From Planctomycetota bacterium (GTDB lineage Bacteria; Planctomycetota; UBA1135; GCA-002686595), in the NCBI GenBank assembly GCA_021776885.1, contig JAJFFA010000273.1, positions 1 through 6,155 on the forward strand: a stretch of 6,155 bases of DNA. The letters run 5' to 3'. Shown here piece by piece: positions 6,090 through 6,155 of the stretch (the stretch's first letter is position 1; every line of letters starts with the position of its first letter). The notes under the pieces are model-generated. The model did not search any database, was not told the origin of the DNA, and saw only the letters and a program-made list of their open reading frames with translations. The position numbers were made by a program, and so were the translations under genes.

Positions 6090-6155
6090 TCAGGCGCTGC
6101 GCATCCACGCCAGACAGGTCGAGAGTTCCTGCGCCATGCGTTCGCGCGGGAAGCG
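6090..6155 (-). CDS. Possible 3' end of a convergent gene, cut by the window edge
   Basis: On the minus strand a frame open from the window edge ends at a TGA at 6092-6090. It gives 21 residues ending in CLAWMRSA, with RERMAQEL near the start. The composition (amphipathic, Arg/Glu/Leu/Met-rich) looks like a protein C-terminal helix, and the spacing of four bases from the RNase Z-like stop would be a tight tail-to-tail arrangement. The stretch is too short to identify. A plus-strand ATG at 6134 could also begin a gene, so this is tentative. Confidence 0.4.
   Translation of the reverse strand, partial: RFPRERMAQELSTCLAWMRSA

Overview
The window is very GC-rich and carries densely packed plus-strand genes with strong G/C preference at third codon positions. 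The mix points to a Gram-negative-type bacterium with an outer membrane: a lipoprotein with a Ser/poly-Gly linker, a beta-propeller protein ending in a 'TDANGRA...IPADP...' tail, and long Ig-like repeats. Proteins of this style are familiar from Planctomycetes and similar high-GC environmental lineages. That placement is inference; no marker gene is present to settle it.

Layout: (1) nt 3-1127, the 3' part of a secreted-type beta-propeller (WD40/YVTN-like) protein, closed by a textbook intrinsic terminator at 1149-1187. (2) nt 1323-4388, a 1021-residue predicted lipoprotein made of about seven SbsA/Big_5-like Ig repeats; two of these are interrupted by copies of the same ~110-residue module. 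It is followed by a large hairpin at 4439-4475. (3) nt 4512-5225, a crotonase-fold enzyme that best fits a Delta3,Delta2-enoyl-CoA isomerase (ECI1/DCI type). (4) nt 5225-6085, a metallo-beta-lactamase-fold protein strongly resembling the short plant-type tRNase Z (TRZ1/TRZ2), overlapping the isomerase by one base (TGATG). (5) nt 6090-6155, the possible 3' end of a convergent minus-strand gene.

The first two genes look like separate units for cell-surface or exported proteins, each ending in a hairpin. The isomerase and the RNase Z-like gene form a translationally coupled pair with housekeeping roles (unsaturated fatty-acid oxidation and, probably, tRNA 3'-end processing); no functional link between them is evident.

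I found no CRISPR array, tRNA/rRNA, insertion sequence or phage gene, and no clear candidate for a new multi-gene system. The most noteworthy signals are the nested repeated module in the lipoprotein and the plant-like RNase Z coupled to a single-glutamate enoyl-CoA isomerase.
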